DNA of 16,189 nt from SLRI01 sp036796215. Its GTDB lineage: Bacteria > Pseudomonadota > Alphaproteobacteria > Geminicoccales > Geminicoccaceae. Position 1 is the first letter of the stretch, and each line of letters opens with the position of its first letter. The stretch lies in NCBI GenBank assembly GCA_036796215.1, contig DAIRDJ010000087.1, positions 1-16,189 on the forward strand, written 5' to 3'. A program made the position numbers and the translations under genes. Below are positions 7,926 to 15,286 of this stretch, one piece after another. The notes beneath the pieces are model-generated. The model had not been told where the DNA came from. It did no database searches and saw only the letters and a program-made list of their open reading frames with translations.

Positions 7926-8182
7926 TAGCACGGCGGCGAGACGCCGGGCAGCACCATTCCGCGCCCGGTTCCGGCCGTTGACGCGGGCCTCGTCCGGCGG
8001 CACGTCGACGCGGAGCTGACTGAGCTGGACGATGAGTGTGTCGTGGACGCCGGTGGCCTCGTGCAGGGGGTTGATCGCCGGATTGGCGATGCAGCCGCCC
8101 TCCCAGTGGAGCTCGCCGTCGATCTCCAAGGCATCGAACAGCGTCGGCAGGCAGGCCGCTGACCCTGTCCGGACGGTATCGG
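7926..8182 (-). pseudogene. Patatin-like phospholipase remnant (C-terminal fragment)
   Basis: The minus-strand frame reads VRTGSAACLPTLFDALEIDG, then ELHWEGGCIANPAINPL and DTLIVQLSQLRVDVPP. This matches the C-terminal half of bacterial patatin-like phospholipases, which normally read ASACLPLLF.AVEIDG, YWDGGY.GNP..PL and D.VIVQ..P. After PPDEARVNGRNRARN the match fades (NGAARRLAAVL may correspond to the family's FNAPL.RELAAV). No start codon with a ribosome site is present. The frame is closed by TGA at 8211-8213, just behind the end of dctM. The N-terminal half, including the Gly-rich loop and GXSXG nucleophile, is missing. The fragment therefore cannot be an active lipase. Confidence 0.7.
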
Positions 8183-8215
8183 GTCCGCCGGTCGGGTGAG
8201 CCTTTCGGCTTCACC

Positions 8216-9535
8216 TCAGGGGCCGTAGATGACGCCCGGCAGCCAGAGGGCGATGGCCAGGAAGAGGATGATGGGGACGAGGCCGAAGAGCTGCAAGCCC
8301 ATGAACTGCAGCATGCCGATAGAGATGTCGTCGAGCCGCCACTCGGGCATGACCCCCTTGAGGAAATAGGCGGAGAGGGCCACGGGCGGCGACAGCCAGG
8401 CGGTCTGCAGGTTGACGGCGACGAGGATGCCGAACCGGACGAGATCGAAGCTGAGCCCGGTGATCAGGGGCAAGAGGAAGGGGACGACGATCAAGACGAT
8501 CGGCACCCACTCGAGCGGCCGGCCGAGGAGGAAGATGGCGGCCATCACCATCGCCAGGATGACGTAGGGCGAGAGGTCGAGGGAGAGCCGCCACTCGGTC
8601 AGCATGGTGGGGGGGCCGAGCCGGGCGAAGACCGCCCCGAAGAAATTCGAGGCGGCCACGAAAAAGAGGATGAGGACCGAGAGCTCGAGGGTCTTGATCA
8701 AGGCATCGGTGAGGTTGGCGAGGGTGAGCCGCCGGTAGGCGATGGTCAGTAGCAGGGCACCGAAAGCACCGCAGGCGGCCCCCTCGGTGGGGGTGGCGAG
8801 GCCGCAGATGATCGAGCCCAAGGCGAAGAAGATCAGGGCTGCGGACGGCTCGAGGCCCTTGAAGAACTCGAGCCAGGCGGCCTTGACGTCGGCCGGGCGC
8901 TGGTCCTCGGGCAAGGGCGGGGCGAGGCTCGGATCGAGCCTGCAGCGGATCAGCGCGTCGCCGGTGAAGAGCGAGGCGAGCAGCAGGCCCGGCAGGATGG
9001 CGGCGGCGAACGGCGTGGTGACCGGCACCTCGAGCACCGGCCCCATGACGATCAGCATGATGGATGGCGGGATCAGGATGCCGAGCGTGCCGCCGGCGGT
9101 GATCAGGCCCGCGGAGAGGCGGACGTCGTAGCCGGCACGGATCATCGGCTTGCCGGCCATGATGCCGAGCAGCGTCACCGAGGCGCCGACGATGCCGGTG
9201 GCCGCAGTGAAGAGGGTGGCGACGAACATGACCGCCGGGTGCAGCCCGCCGGTCAGCCGCCAGACCAGCTTCTGGGCCGAATCGAACAGCCGCTCCATCA
9301 GGTGGGCGCGCTCCATGAGGATCCCCATGAAGACGCAGAGCGGCACCGCGGTGAGCGTGTTCTCCATCATCGTGCCGTAGAACTGCAGCGTCAGGAGAAA
9401 GAAGACGAGCTGGCCGAAGCCCCAGTAGCAGAAGGTGATGCCGAGGAAGATGAGCGTGAAGGAGAGCGGCAAGCCGACGAAGATGCCGAACAGCATGGCG
9501 CCGATCATCAAGAGACCGATGATCTCGGGGGTCAT
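8216..9535 (-). CDS. dctM: TRAP transporter large membrane subunit DctM
   Basis: A 439-residue, roughly 12-helix membrane protein of the DctM family, the ion-coupled transport subunit of tripartite ATP-independent periplasmic (TRAP) transporters. Family landmarks are the VPLCVFMGILMER segment near residue 64, ATGIVGASVTLLGIMAGKPM (114-133), GGTLGILIPPSIMLIVMGP (148-166) and ATPTEGAACGAFGALLLTIAYRRL in the second half. The architecture and length are intact. The start is ATG at 9535, 12 bases after the dctQ stop, with GAGGG upstream. Sequence flavour is that of the mannitol/chloroaromatic or keto-acid TRAP group rather than C4-dicarboxylate DctM, but substrate is normally set by DctP, which is broken here. 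Confidence 0.92.
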   Translation of the reverse strand: MTPEIIGLLMIGAMLFGIFVGLPLSFTLIFLGITFCYWGFGQLVFFLLTLQFYGTMMENTLTAVPLCVFMGILMERAHLMERLFDSAQKLVWRLTGGLHPAVMFVATLFTAATGIVGASVTLLGIMAGKPMIRAGYDVRLSAGLITAGGTLGILIPPSIMLIVMGPVLEVPVTTPFAAAILPGLLLASLFTGDALIRCRLDPSLAPPLPEDQRPADVKAAWLEFFKGLEPSAALIFFALGSIICGLATPTEGAACGAFGALLLTIAYRRLTLANLTDALIKTLELSVLILFFVAASNFFGAVFARLGPPTMLTEWRLSLDLSPYVILAMVMAAIFLLGRPLEWVPIVLIVVPFLLPLITGLSFDLVRFGILVAVNLQTAWLSPPVALSAYFLKGVMPEWRLDDISIGMLQFMGLQLFGLVPIILFLAIALWLPGVIYGP

Positions 9536-9547
9536 GACGCGGCACCC

Positions 9548-10084
9548 TCAGGCATCGGGCCGGCGCCCCCTGGTCGCCGCGTACCAGGACTTGCACAGCT
9601 CGGCCAGACCCTGCAGCACGAGCAGCGCCACGCCGGCGGCGAGTGCCGCCTTGATCGGCCCCAGCTGCGGCATCCAGGCGGTGTCCATGCCACGCTCGCC
9701 GCGGGCGATGGCGACCGCGGCGTAGTCGAAGGCGATCTTGGCGAAGATCAGGATCGCCGGGAAACAGAGCAGCAGATAGAGGGCGGCATCGATCCGTCCC
9801 TGGGTCTTCACCGACCAGTTGCGGTAGATGAAATCGGCGCGGATATGCACGCCCCGGGCCAGCGCATAGGCAGCACCCAGCATGAACATGGCGCCGTAGA
9901 GCATGCGGCTGAGGTCGTAGGCCCAGATGGTCGGGGCGGCGAAGGAGTAGCGGGCGGTGATCTCCCAGACCATGACCAGCATCAAGGGCAGGACCAGCCG
10001 GGTGACGGTCCGGCCGACCCAGGCATTGAGCGTGTCGACGACCAGCACGATGACGGCCATCCAGCCCGGCATGTCGCGGGGCAT
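9548..10084 (-). CDS. dctQ: TRAP transporter small membrane subunit DctQ
   Basis: A 178-residue, four-helix membrane protein of the DctQ family, which pairs with DctM. Landmarks are WEITARYSFAAPTIWAYDLSRML (40-62), the conserved GAAYALARGVHIRADFIY (70-87) and a last helix near AALAAGVALLVLQGL. It looks intact. The start is uncertain: ATG at 10084 has GAGGAG almost touching it, while ATG at 10072 (MPGWMAV...) has the same site 13 bases away. This ribosome site is part of the codons of the broken dctP remnant (V-E-E-H). It lies 12 bases before dctM. Confidence 0.87.
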   Translation of the reverse strand: MPRDMPGWMAVIVLVVDTLNAWVGRTVTRLVLPLMLVMVWEITARYSFAAPTIWAYDLSRMLYGAMFMLGAAYALARGVHIRADFIYRNWSVKTQGRIDAALYLLLCFPAILIFAKIAFDYAAVAIARGERGMDTAWMPQLGPIKAALAAGVALLVLQGLAELCKSWYAATRGRRPDA

Positions 10085-10089
10085 GCTCC

Positions 10090-10986
10090 TCGACCAGCAT
10101 CTTCAAGGCCTTGCCGTTCTCGAGGATGCGGTAGCTTGTGCGCCTTGATCAGAGCCGCATTGGCCGAGACCTCGATCGCCTTCTGCTGCTGCTTGGTCAG
10201 GCCGTTCCGGACATGCTTGTCGATGTAGATAGCGGCGTTGACGACGTTCTGGTGCAGGCCCTGCAGGTAGTCGTTCTTCAGGACGTTCTGAACGCCGAAG
10301 ACGCTGTCGGGCTTCGGGCAGCATCATTCGGCGGCGTCGATCACGCCGCGCTCGAGGGCGGGCAGGATGTCGCCACCGCCCCTCGCCACGGCCGACACGC
10401 CGATGTCGTTGCAGATCTGGCCGGGGATGCCGGGTGGTGTCCTGAAGCGCAGACCCTGCATGTCGGCGAGGCTCTCGATCGGCTCCTCGAACCACCCCAG
10501 GGCCTCGGGGCCGACCGGCTGCAGGAGGAAGCCCACGACATTGACCCCCATCTCGTCCCAGAGCCGCTCGTAGAGCTCGCGGCCGCCGCCATAGAGGTAC
10601 CAGGAGATGTGCGCCAGGTTGTCCAGGCCGACCCCGGCACCGGCTGCGGGCGAGCCGAAGAGCGTGGCGGCCGGGTGCTTGCCGGACCAGTAGTGGGTTC
10701 AGGCGAAGCCGGCCTCGATCAGCCCGGCATCGACGGCATCGAGCGTCTCGTTGACGCCGACCACGGCACCCGCTGGCAGCACCTCGAAGCGCACCTCGCC
10801 ATTGGTGAGTGCCGTGACGTCGGCGGCGAAATCCTCGAGCATGACCACCTCGTCGGCACTCGTCGGGATCACCGACTGGATGCGGATCAAGGTTTCGGCG
10901 GCGGCGGGTGCCGGCAGCGCCGGCGCCGGACCGAGGGTCACTGCCGCGGCAATGGTCCCGCGACGAGCCTTGCGGATGAAGGACAT
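10090..10986 (-). pseudogene. dctP: Broken TRAP substrate-binding protein gene dctP
   Basis: Read on the minus strand from ATG 10986 (ribosome site AGGAGAGG), the frame gives a signal peptide ending PAPAAAE, then a DctP-family periplasmic solute-binding protein. Family segments include THYWSGKHPAATLFGSP, LRFRTPPGIPGQI and ARGGGDILPALERGVIDAAE. TGA interrupts it at codon 96 (10699-10701, GFA*THYW, where family members have W) and at codon 221 (10324-10326, DAAE*CCPKPD, again W expected). Both are one G-to-A change from TGG. Near 10134-10140 the frame shifts by one base: KQQQKAIEVSANAALIKAH continues as SYRILENGKALKMLVEEH in the next frame. The normal C-terminal ~40 residues are absent and the frame runs into dctQ. 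Four independent lesions make a functional protein unlikely unless they are sequence errors. Confidence 0.88.
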
Positions 10987-11498
10987 GAGCACCTCTCCTG
11001 ATTGCTTGGCCAGTGCCGGCGTCGTGGCGGTGCAATGGAGTTTTTTTTTCGGCTGCCGAGGAGACCAGGCAGAGAACCTCGGGCAACTCAAACCAAAATG
11101 CGTGGCGTCCTCGCTCGTCGTCGTAATGGCGGTGGCGGTCGGCATCGTGACATTGTTCTCGGGCGTGCGGGCGCCGATAGAGCATAGGGCCAATGCACCG
11201 AGTGCGCCGTCACCCTGGATCGTCGTACCGATCGTCACCTGATCGCGATCGCCGTGATGCGACAGGGGGCAACGATCTGGCTGGTGCCGGTCCTGAATGC
11301 CAAGCATTCCAGAGCTCAGCGACGCGGCCGAGGGTGCCCCGCGACCAGCCGAAGCATGATCGCCGGTTGTCGCCCGCCGACACCGCTACCGACAGCAGCG
11401 CCGGGTAACGGATGGACCCGGGATGGCATTGCCTTCCCGGATCCTCCTTGTCCTGATCGTTTCCCGGTTTAAAGTCGCCCGCGATGGGCGCGTTCGAG
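10987..11498. other. Gene-poor stretch
   Basis: About 510 bases upstream of dctP hold open frames on both strands, but none has family resemblance or a well-placed start. A run of nine T is at 11041-11049 (nine A on the strand of dctP). The hairpin repeat at 11410-11440 is the only clear structure. No convincing dctP promoter was found. Confidence 0.5.
11410..11440. repeat. Hairpin repeat, copy 1
   Basis: GGATGGACCCGGGATGGC, then ATT, then GCCTTCCCGG. The CCGGGA.GGC and GCC.TCCCGG arms form a 10-bp stem with one mismatch. It is nearly the same as the element at 12201-12230 (a few substitutions and one base of length difference). It lies about 60 bases downstream of the stop of the Cache-domain gene and may act in its termination. 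Confidence 0.65.
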
Positions 11499-11960
11499 CT
11501 ACTCGTAGTAGCCGACGGCACAGGTCACGTCGCCGATCTGGGCGACATAGGCGTGCTTTTGCGCCGGTTCCTCTTCGCCGGGCCTTGGCCACATGTAGGA
11601 GACCTCGCTCACGTCGCCCGACTCGGCAGCATCGTAGACGCTTTCGCCCAACGGGCTGCCGGCGCGGTCCTCGAGGTCACGAAGACTTTGGCCGACCAGG
11701 GACTGGTTGACCGCATGGGCGATGAAGTCGCCCTTCGCATCGCCACAGAACGGATAGAGGTCACGATCGACCCAGCCGCCGGCCTCTCCCGCATTGATGG
11801 CGGCGATCGTGCCTTCGGGGTCGGCGTTCATGGCTTCGACGACGCGCGCGAGCATCTCGCGCGCTTCTTCGGCGGAGCCGAATTCTTGTCCGACAGCCGG
11901 AGAAACACTGATGCCGGTCGCGAGGACTGCGGTAAGGAAACATTTGGCAAAAATCTTCAT
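11499..11960 (-). CDS. Exported single-Cache-domain protein
   Basis: A 153-residue protein with a signal peptide (MKIFAKCFLTAVLATGISVS, probable cleavage near residue 24, before QEF). The mature part is almost exactly one Cache-type small-molecule sensor domain: AREMLARVVEAMN, DLYPFCGDAKGDFIAHAVN (68-85), LVGQSLRDLEDRAG and a closing YVAQIGDVTCAVGYYE. No transmembrane segment or output domain follows, so it is a free periplasmic domain rather than a chemoreceptor or kinase. Cys72 and Cys147 could form a disulfide. The ATG at 11960 has GGGAG six bases upstream. A Lys-rich extension is open further back (from an in-frame ATG near 12026), but it would bury the signal peptide. A good promoter lies ~110 bases upstream and a hairpin repeat downstream. 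Ligand and partner are unknown. Confidence 0.83.
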   Translation of the reverse strand: MKIFAKCFLTAVLATGISVSPAVGQEFGSAEEAREMLARVVEAMNADPEGTIAAINAGEAGGWVDRDLYPFCGDAKGDFIAHAVNQSLVGQSLRDLEDRAGSPLGESVYDAAESGDVSEVSYMWPRPGEEEPAQKHAYVAQIGDVTCAVGYYE

Positions 11961-12070
11961 CGTCTGCTCCCACTTTTTCTTCGGACGTTGCGCCGCTTTT
12001 GCCTTTTTTGCCACAGTTGTCGTCATGCTCGCCACAATCGAAGCAATGCATGAAACAGAATGACGTTAAG

Positions 12071-12099
12071 ACTGTACAAGCAAGAAACGACCACGTCAA
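12071..12099 (-). promoter_or_regulatory. Sigma-70-type promoter of the Cache-domain gene
   Basis: On the minus strand TTGACG (12099-12094; 5 of 6) is followed by exactly 17 bases and TACAGT (12076-12071; 4 of 6). The region is AT-richer than its surroundings. Transcription would start near 12064, giving a leader of about 100 bases before the ATG at 11960. The leader holds an A-rich GGCAAAAAAGGCAAAAG stretch. Confidence 0.6.
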
Positions 12100-12200
12100 C
12101 CAGCGACTTCTTGAATCCACCCTGAAGCCCACTCGCCGCGGCAAGGCTTTGCGGGTCCCGTCGCGCCAAGGCGGCCGAGGGTCCCGGCGCCAAAGAAACC

Positions 12201-12230
12201 GGATGGGCCCGGGAAGGCGTGCCTTCCCGG
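12201..12230. repeat. Hairpin repeat, copy 2
   Basis: GGATGGGCCCGGGAAGGC, then GT, then GCCTTCCCGG. The CCGGGAAGGC/GCCTTCCCGG arms at 12209-12230 are a perfect inverted repeat. It is the second copy of the element at 11410-11440, here 16 bases downstream of the stop of the cytochrome c gene. It could terminate that transcript, although no T-run follows on the minus strand. Confidence 0.68.
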
Positions 12231-12245
12231 ACTCCCTTCCTCGGC

Positions 12246-12572
12246 TCAAAAACTGTCGAGATAAGCCAGGAACGCGTCGATTTCGGACGTGGTCATGCGG
12301 AATTCGGGCATGTCCTCGTGGCCGACCATGATGCCTTCGGCCAGCGCCTCGGCGAGGTTCTCGACCTCCCAGCGTTCGTGGAAGGTGCGGAGCGGTGGGG
12401 CTTCGGCCATTCTGCTCGCCCCGCTGGCGCCGGTGGCATGGCAGTCGCTGCAGTAGGTTTCGGCGATGATGCGGCCGCGTTCGGCGAGCGCCTCGTCGGC
12501 CGAGACCGGACCGGCGGCGGCGAGCCAGAGGCCGATCGCAAGAAGCGCCGAGCTGGGTGCACGGGATGTCAT
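12246..12572 (-). CDS. Class I monohaem cytochrome c
   Basis: A 108-residue exported electron carrier. The signal peptide (MTSRAPSSALLAIGLWLAAA) is probably cut after VSA at residue 25. The single haem-binding motif CSDCH is at 41-45, with APPL (58-61) after it, and Met88 in HEDMPEF is the likely sixth iron ligand. The ~83-residue mature protein is the usual size for a small class I cytochrome c. The C-terminal EIDAFLAYLDSF is a typical last helix. The ATG at 12572 has GGAGG upstream. It is divergent from the DUF3750 gene and precedes the Cache-domain gene on the same strand, but a separate promoter and a hairpin repeat lie between them. Redox partners are not visible. Confidence 0.9.
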   Translation of the reverse strand: MTSRAPSSALLAIGLWLAAAGPVSADEALAERGRIIAETYCSDCHATGASGASRMAEAPPLRTFHERWEVENLAEALAEGIMVGHEDMPEFRMTTSEIDAFLAYLDSF

Positions 12573-12650
12573 CGCCTTTGGCCTCCACTCGCCTCCGGGT
12601 CGAAAGGGGCCTATCTATAGCGCAGCCCAATCTTCCTGAAAGCATCGCCG

Positions 12651-13394
12651 TTGCGCTGGTTGCTGATCACGTCGCTTGTCTTGCTGCTCGTGGCATTACC
12701 GGTCGGGATCGCGGTCTGGCAGCAGGGCGAGGTGCGGCACTGGTCGGATGCCAGGTGGGACAGCGCGCGGCTGGCACCCGACCCGGCCCTGACGCATGAG
12801 GCCGTGGTGCAGGTCTATTGCGCGGCGTCCTGGGGGTTGAAGGGGGCGTTGGCAGATCATTGCTGGATCGCGTTCAAGGGCGAGGGCGAGCCCGCCTATA
12901 CCCGCTACGACGTGGTGCGCTGGGGGGTAGCGCAGGGCGGCGAGGCCGTGCGGATGAATTTTCGCGGGGTGCCGGACGGCAACTGGGCCGGCAACCGGCC
13001 CCGGGTGGTGCTCGATCGGCGGGGGGCGGAGGCGGTGGCGCTGATCCCCGGGATCGAGCGGGCGGTGGCGGCCTATCCCTATCGGCATGCCTATCGGACC
13101 TGGCCCGGGCCCAACTCCAACACGTTCATCGCCTGGATCGCGCGGGAGGTGCCGGCGCTCGGGCTGCATCTGCCGCCGCGGGCGATCGGCAAGGATTATC
13201 TCGGCGCACGGCTGGTGGCGCGGGCCCCTAGCAATACCGGCTATCAGCTGTCGCTCGGCGGCATTTTCAGTCTGATCGTGGCGCGCGCCGAGGGGCTGGA
13301 GCTCAACCTTTCGGGGGTGACGCTCGGCATCAATCCGTTGGATTTTTCGATCACCGTTCCGGGGCTCGGCCGGTTGCGCCTGATCGGCGACTGA
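12651..13394 (+). CDS. DUF3750 protein, membrane-anchored
   Basis: A 247-residue protein matching the DUF3750 family, of unknown function. A hydrophobic N-terminal helix (WLLITSLVLLLVALPVGIAVW, given here only as residues 3-23) acts as signal anchor or signal peptide. Family segments are VVQVYCAASWGLKGALADHCWI, AYTRYDVVRWG, AAYPYRHAYRTWPGPNSNTF and LPPRAIGKDYLG. The start is not ATG. TTG at 12651 has a weak GAAAG site eight bases before it. A CTG at 12636 is an alternative, and TAG at 12618 limits extension. A CTATAG box just upstream could belong to either this gene or the divergent cytochrome gene. It is followed by galM after 55 bases. Confidence 0.82.
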   Translation: MRWLLITSLVLLLVALPVGIAVWQQGEVRHWSDARWDSARLAPDPALTHEAVVQVYCAASWGLKGALADHCWIAFKGEGEPAYTRYDVVRWGVAQGGEAVRMNFRGVPDGNWAGNRPRVVLDRRGAEAVALIPGIERAVAAYPYRHAYRTWPGPNSNTFIAWIAREVPALGLHLPPRAIGKDYLGARLVARAPSNTGYQLSLGGIFSLIVARAEGLELNLSGVTLGINPLDFSITVPGLGRLRLIGD

Positions 13395-13449
13395 CCACGG
13401 CACCGGCTTGCGCTATAGGGGACCTAGCGCCACGAGGGGAACGCACGAG

Positions 13450-14457
13450 ATGACGGCCAGCGTCGAGACGTTCGGGGAGTTCAGGGGGCAGCCGGTCGAG
13501 CGGGTCAGGCTCGACAACGGCCGCGGGCTTCGCGCCGCGGTGTTGACCTGGGGCGGCGTGCTGCAGGATCTCACCCTCGATGTCGATGGCGCGCCACGCT
13601 CGCTCGTCCTCGGCTTTCAGGACTTCGCCGATTATCCGGCGAAATCGCCCTATTTCGGTGCCATGGTGGGCCGCTTCGGCAATCGGATCGGCGGCGCATC
13701 GTTCGAGCTCGACGGCGAGCGGTACGCTCTCGATCCCAACGACCGGGGCCGCAACCATCTGCATGGCGGGCTCAGCGGCTGGGGCAAGCGGCTCTGGCGG
13801 ATCGAGGCGGCCGATGGCGATTCCGTCACCTTGGGGATCACCTCGCCCGACGGCGAGATGGGCTATCCGGGCGAGGTCGAGGCGCGGGTGGTCTATCGGC
13901 TGATCGCCGATGCGCTGGTGATCGAGATGACGGCGGAGACGACCCGGCCGACACCCTTGAACATGGTGCATCACACCTATTGGAATCTCGACGGCGAAGG
14001 CTCGATCGAGGCGCACCGCTTGAGGCTCGATGCCGATCGCTACCTGCCGACGGACGAGGAGCAGATTCCGACGGGCGAGATCTGGCCGGTGGACGGCACG
14101 GCGTTCGATTTTCGCGCGATGCGGCGGATCGATGGGCTCGGGACCGCGGATTACGATCACTGCATGGTGCTCGCCGAAGAGCCCGGGGTGCGGCCGGTGG
14201 CCGAGGTCGTCTCGGGTGACGGGCGGGTCGAGATGCGGCTGGCGGCGGATCAGCCGGGGGTGCAGCTCTATACCGGCTTCAAGATGGACATCACGGCCAA
14301 GGGCGGGCGGAAGTTCGGCCCTCGGGCGGGGCTCTGTCTCGAGACCGAGGCATTCCCGGATGCGCCGAACAAGCCGCAGTTTCCATCGGCGATCCTGCGG
14401 CCGGGCGAGACCTATCGGCATCTGATGACCCACACCTTTCGGGTCCTGGAGGGCTGA
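13450..14457 (+). CDS. galM: Aldose 1-epimerase (mutarotase)
   Basis: A cytoplasmic enzyme, 335 residues, interconverting alpha and beta anomers of hexoses such as glucose and galactose. GalM landmarks are GRFGNRI (74-80), NHLHGG (102-107) with His105, HHTYWNLDG (174-182) with the catalytic acid His175, Asp236 in ADYDHCMV, and the catalytic base Glu298 in CLETEAFPDAPN (296-307). Length is normal. The ATG at 13450 has GAGGGG about ten bases upstream. It is the first gene of a compact operon with the amidase (4-base gap) and the threonate dehydrogenase-like gene. A short inverted repeat (GCGCTA/TAGCGC, 13410-13430) precedes it. Confidence 0.94.
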   Translation: MTASVETFGEFRGQPVERVRLDNGRGLRAAVLTWGGVLQDLTLDVDGAPRSLVLGFQDFADYPAKSPYFGAMVGRFGNRIGGASFELDGERYALDPNDRGRNHLHGGLSGWGKRLWRIEAADGDSVTLGITSPDGEMGYPGEVEARVVYRLIADALVIEMTAETTRPTPLNMVHHTYWNLDGEGSIEAHRLRLDADRYLPTDEEQIPTGEIWPVDGTAFDFRAMRRIDGLGTADYDHCMVLAEEPGVRPVAEVVSGDGRVEMRLAADQPGVQLYTGFKMDITAKGGRKFGPRAGLCLETEAFPDAPNKPQFPSAILRPGETYRHLMTHTFRVLEG

Positions 14458-14461
14458 GGCG

Positions 14462-15286
14462 ATGCGGGTTGCGGTCGTCCAGATGAACTCGGGGCCGGAG
14501 AAGCCGGCCAACCTCAAGGCCGCCAGACAGTTGATCGAGCGGGCGATCGAGGCGGACCGGCCGGATCTCGTCAGCCTGCCCGAGACGTTCACGGTGATGG
14601 GCGGTGGGGATGCGGGGCGGCGGGCCGCGGCCGAATTGATCCCCGGCGGCGAGGCCTACCGGATGCTGCAGGAACTCGCCCGCGAGCACGGCGTCAATAT
14701 CCACGGCGGCAGCTTCTTCGAGGAACGGGGGGAGGGGAAGCTCGCCAACACCACGGTCGTCTTCGATCGGCGGGGCGAGGAGGTGGCGCGCTACCGCAAG
14801 ATCCATCTCTTCGACATCGTCACGCCCAATGGCGACGCCTATCGCGAGAGCGACTACACCGAGCCGGGGCGGGACGTCGTCACGGTCGATCTCGACGGGG
14901 TCAGGATCGGGCTCGCGATCTGCTACGACCTGCGCTTTGCCGAGCTCTTCCTGGCGTTGCGCAAGAAGGGGGCCGAGCTGATCATGCTGCCCTCCGCGTT
15001 CACCCTGCAGACCGGCAAGGATCACTGGGAGGTGCTGCTCCGGGCGCGTGCCATCGAGACCCAGTGCTACGTCGCGGCCGCAGCCCAGATCGGCGGCTTT
15101 CCGGCCGGCGGCGGAACGCGCTATAGTTACGGCAATGCGCTGATCGCCGATCCCTGGGGGAGTGTGGTGGCCCGGGTCTCGGACCGCCCGGGGCATGCGG
15201 CGGCGAGCCTCGATCTCGATTACCTCGCGGCCGTGCGGCAACGGCTGCCGGTCGAGCAGCATCGGCGTCTGGGTGAGCGGTCATGA
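14462..15286 (+). CDS. Nitrilase-superfamily amidase (Nit2/deaminated glutathione amidase-like)
   Basis: A 274-residue cytoplasmic carbon-nitrogen hydrolase. The catalytic triad is Glu41 (in SLPETFT), Lys113 (in YRKIHLFD) and Cys154 (in AICYDLRF). The YRKIHLFD segment and AICYDLRF are typical of the Nit1/Nit2 branch, which hydrolyses deaminated glutathione or omega-amides of keto acids; RARAIETQCYV (195-205) is also family-typical. It follows galM by four bases and overlaps the next gene by four (ATGA), so the three are co-translated. Other amides as substrate cannot be excluded. Confidence 0.9.
   Translation: MRVAVVQMNSGPEKPANLKAARQLIERAIEADRPDLVSLPETFTVMGGGDAGRRAAAELIPGGEAYRMLQELAREHGVNIHGGSFFEERGEGKLANTTVVFDRRGEEVARYRKIHLFDIVTPNGDAYRESDYTEPGRDVVTVDLDGVRIGLAICYDLRFAELFLALRKKGAELIMLPSAFTLQTGKDHWEVLLRARAIETQCYVAAAAQIGGFPAGGGTRYSYGNALIADPWGSVVARVSDRPGHAAASLDLDYLAAVRQRLPVEQHRRLGERS

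Noticed and set aside
8199..8210. AGCC/GGCT mini-hairpin just after the dctM stop
   Set aside because: Only four base pairs and no T-run; too short to call a terminator.
8211..10106. 631-codon open frame on the minus strand overlapping dctQ and dctM
   Set aside because: It is a shadow frame with Arg/His/Pro-rich composition. Only its first few residues (KMLVEEHAPRH) are meaningful, being the frameshifted end of dctP. The dctQ and dctM frames carry the clear homology.
10324..10701. Recoding of TGA as tryptophan
   Set aside because: Other genes in the window end in TGA and use TGG for Trp, and the same gene also has a frameshift and a missing C-terminus, so decay explains the data better.
11041..11049. 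T9 run as a Rho-independent terminator
   Set aside because: No strong hairpin precedes it on the plus strand and no plus-strand gene ends there.
12615..12620. CTATAG as a shared -10 box for cytochrome c and DUF3750 genes
   Set aside because: No convincing -35 element at the proper spacing on either strand.
13410..13430. GCGCTA/TAGCGC inverted repeat before galM as an operator
   Set aside because: Six base pairs in GC-rich DNA are easily found by chance, and no regulator gene or second copy is nearby.
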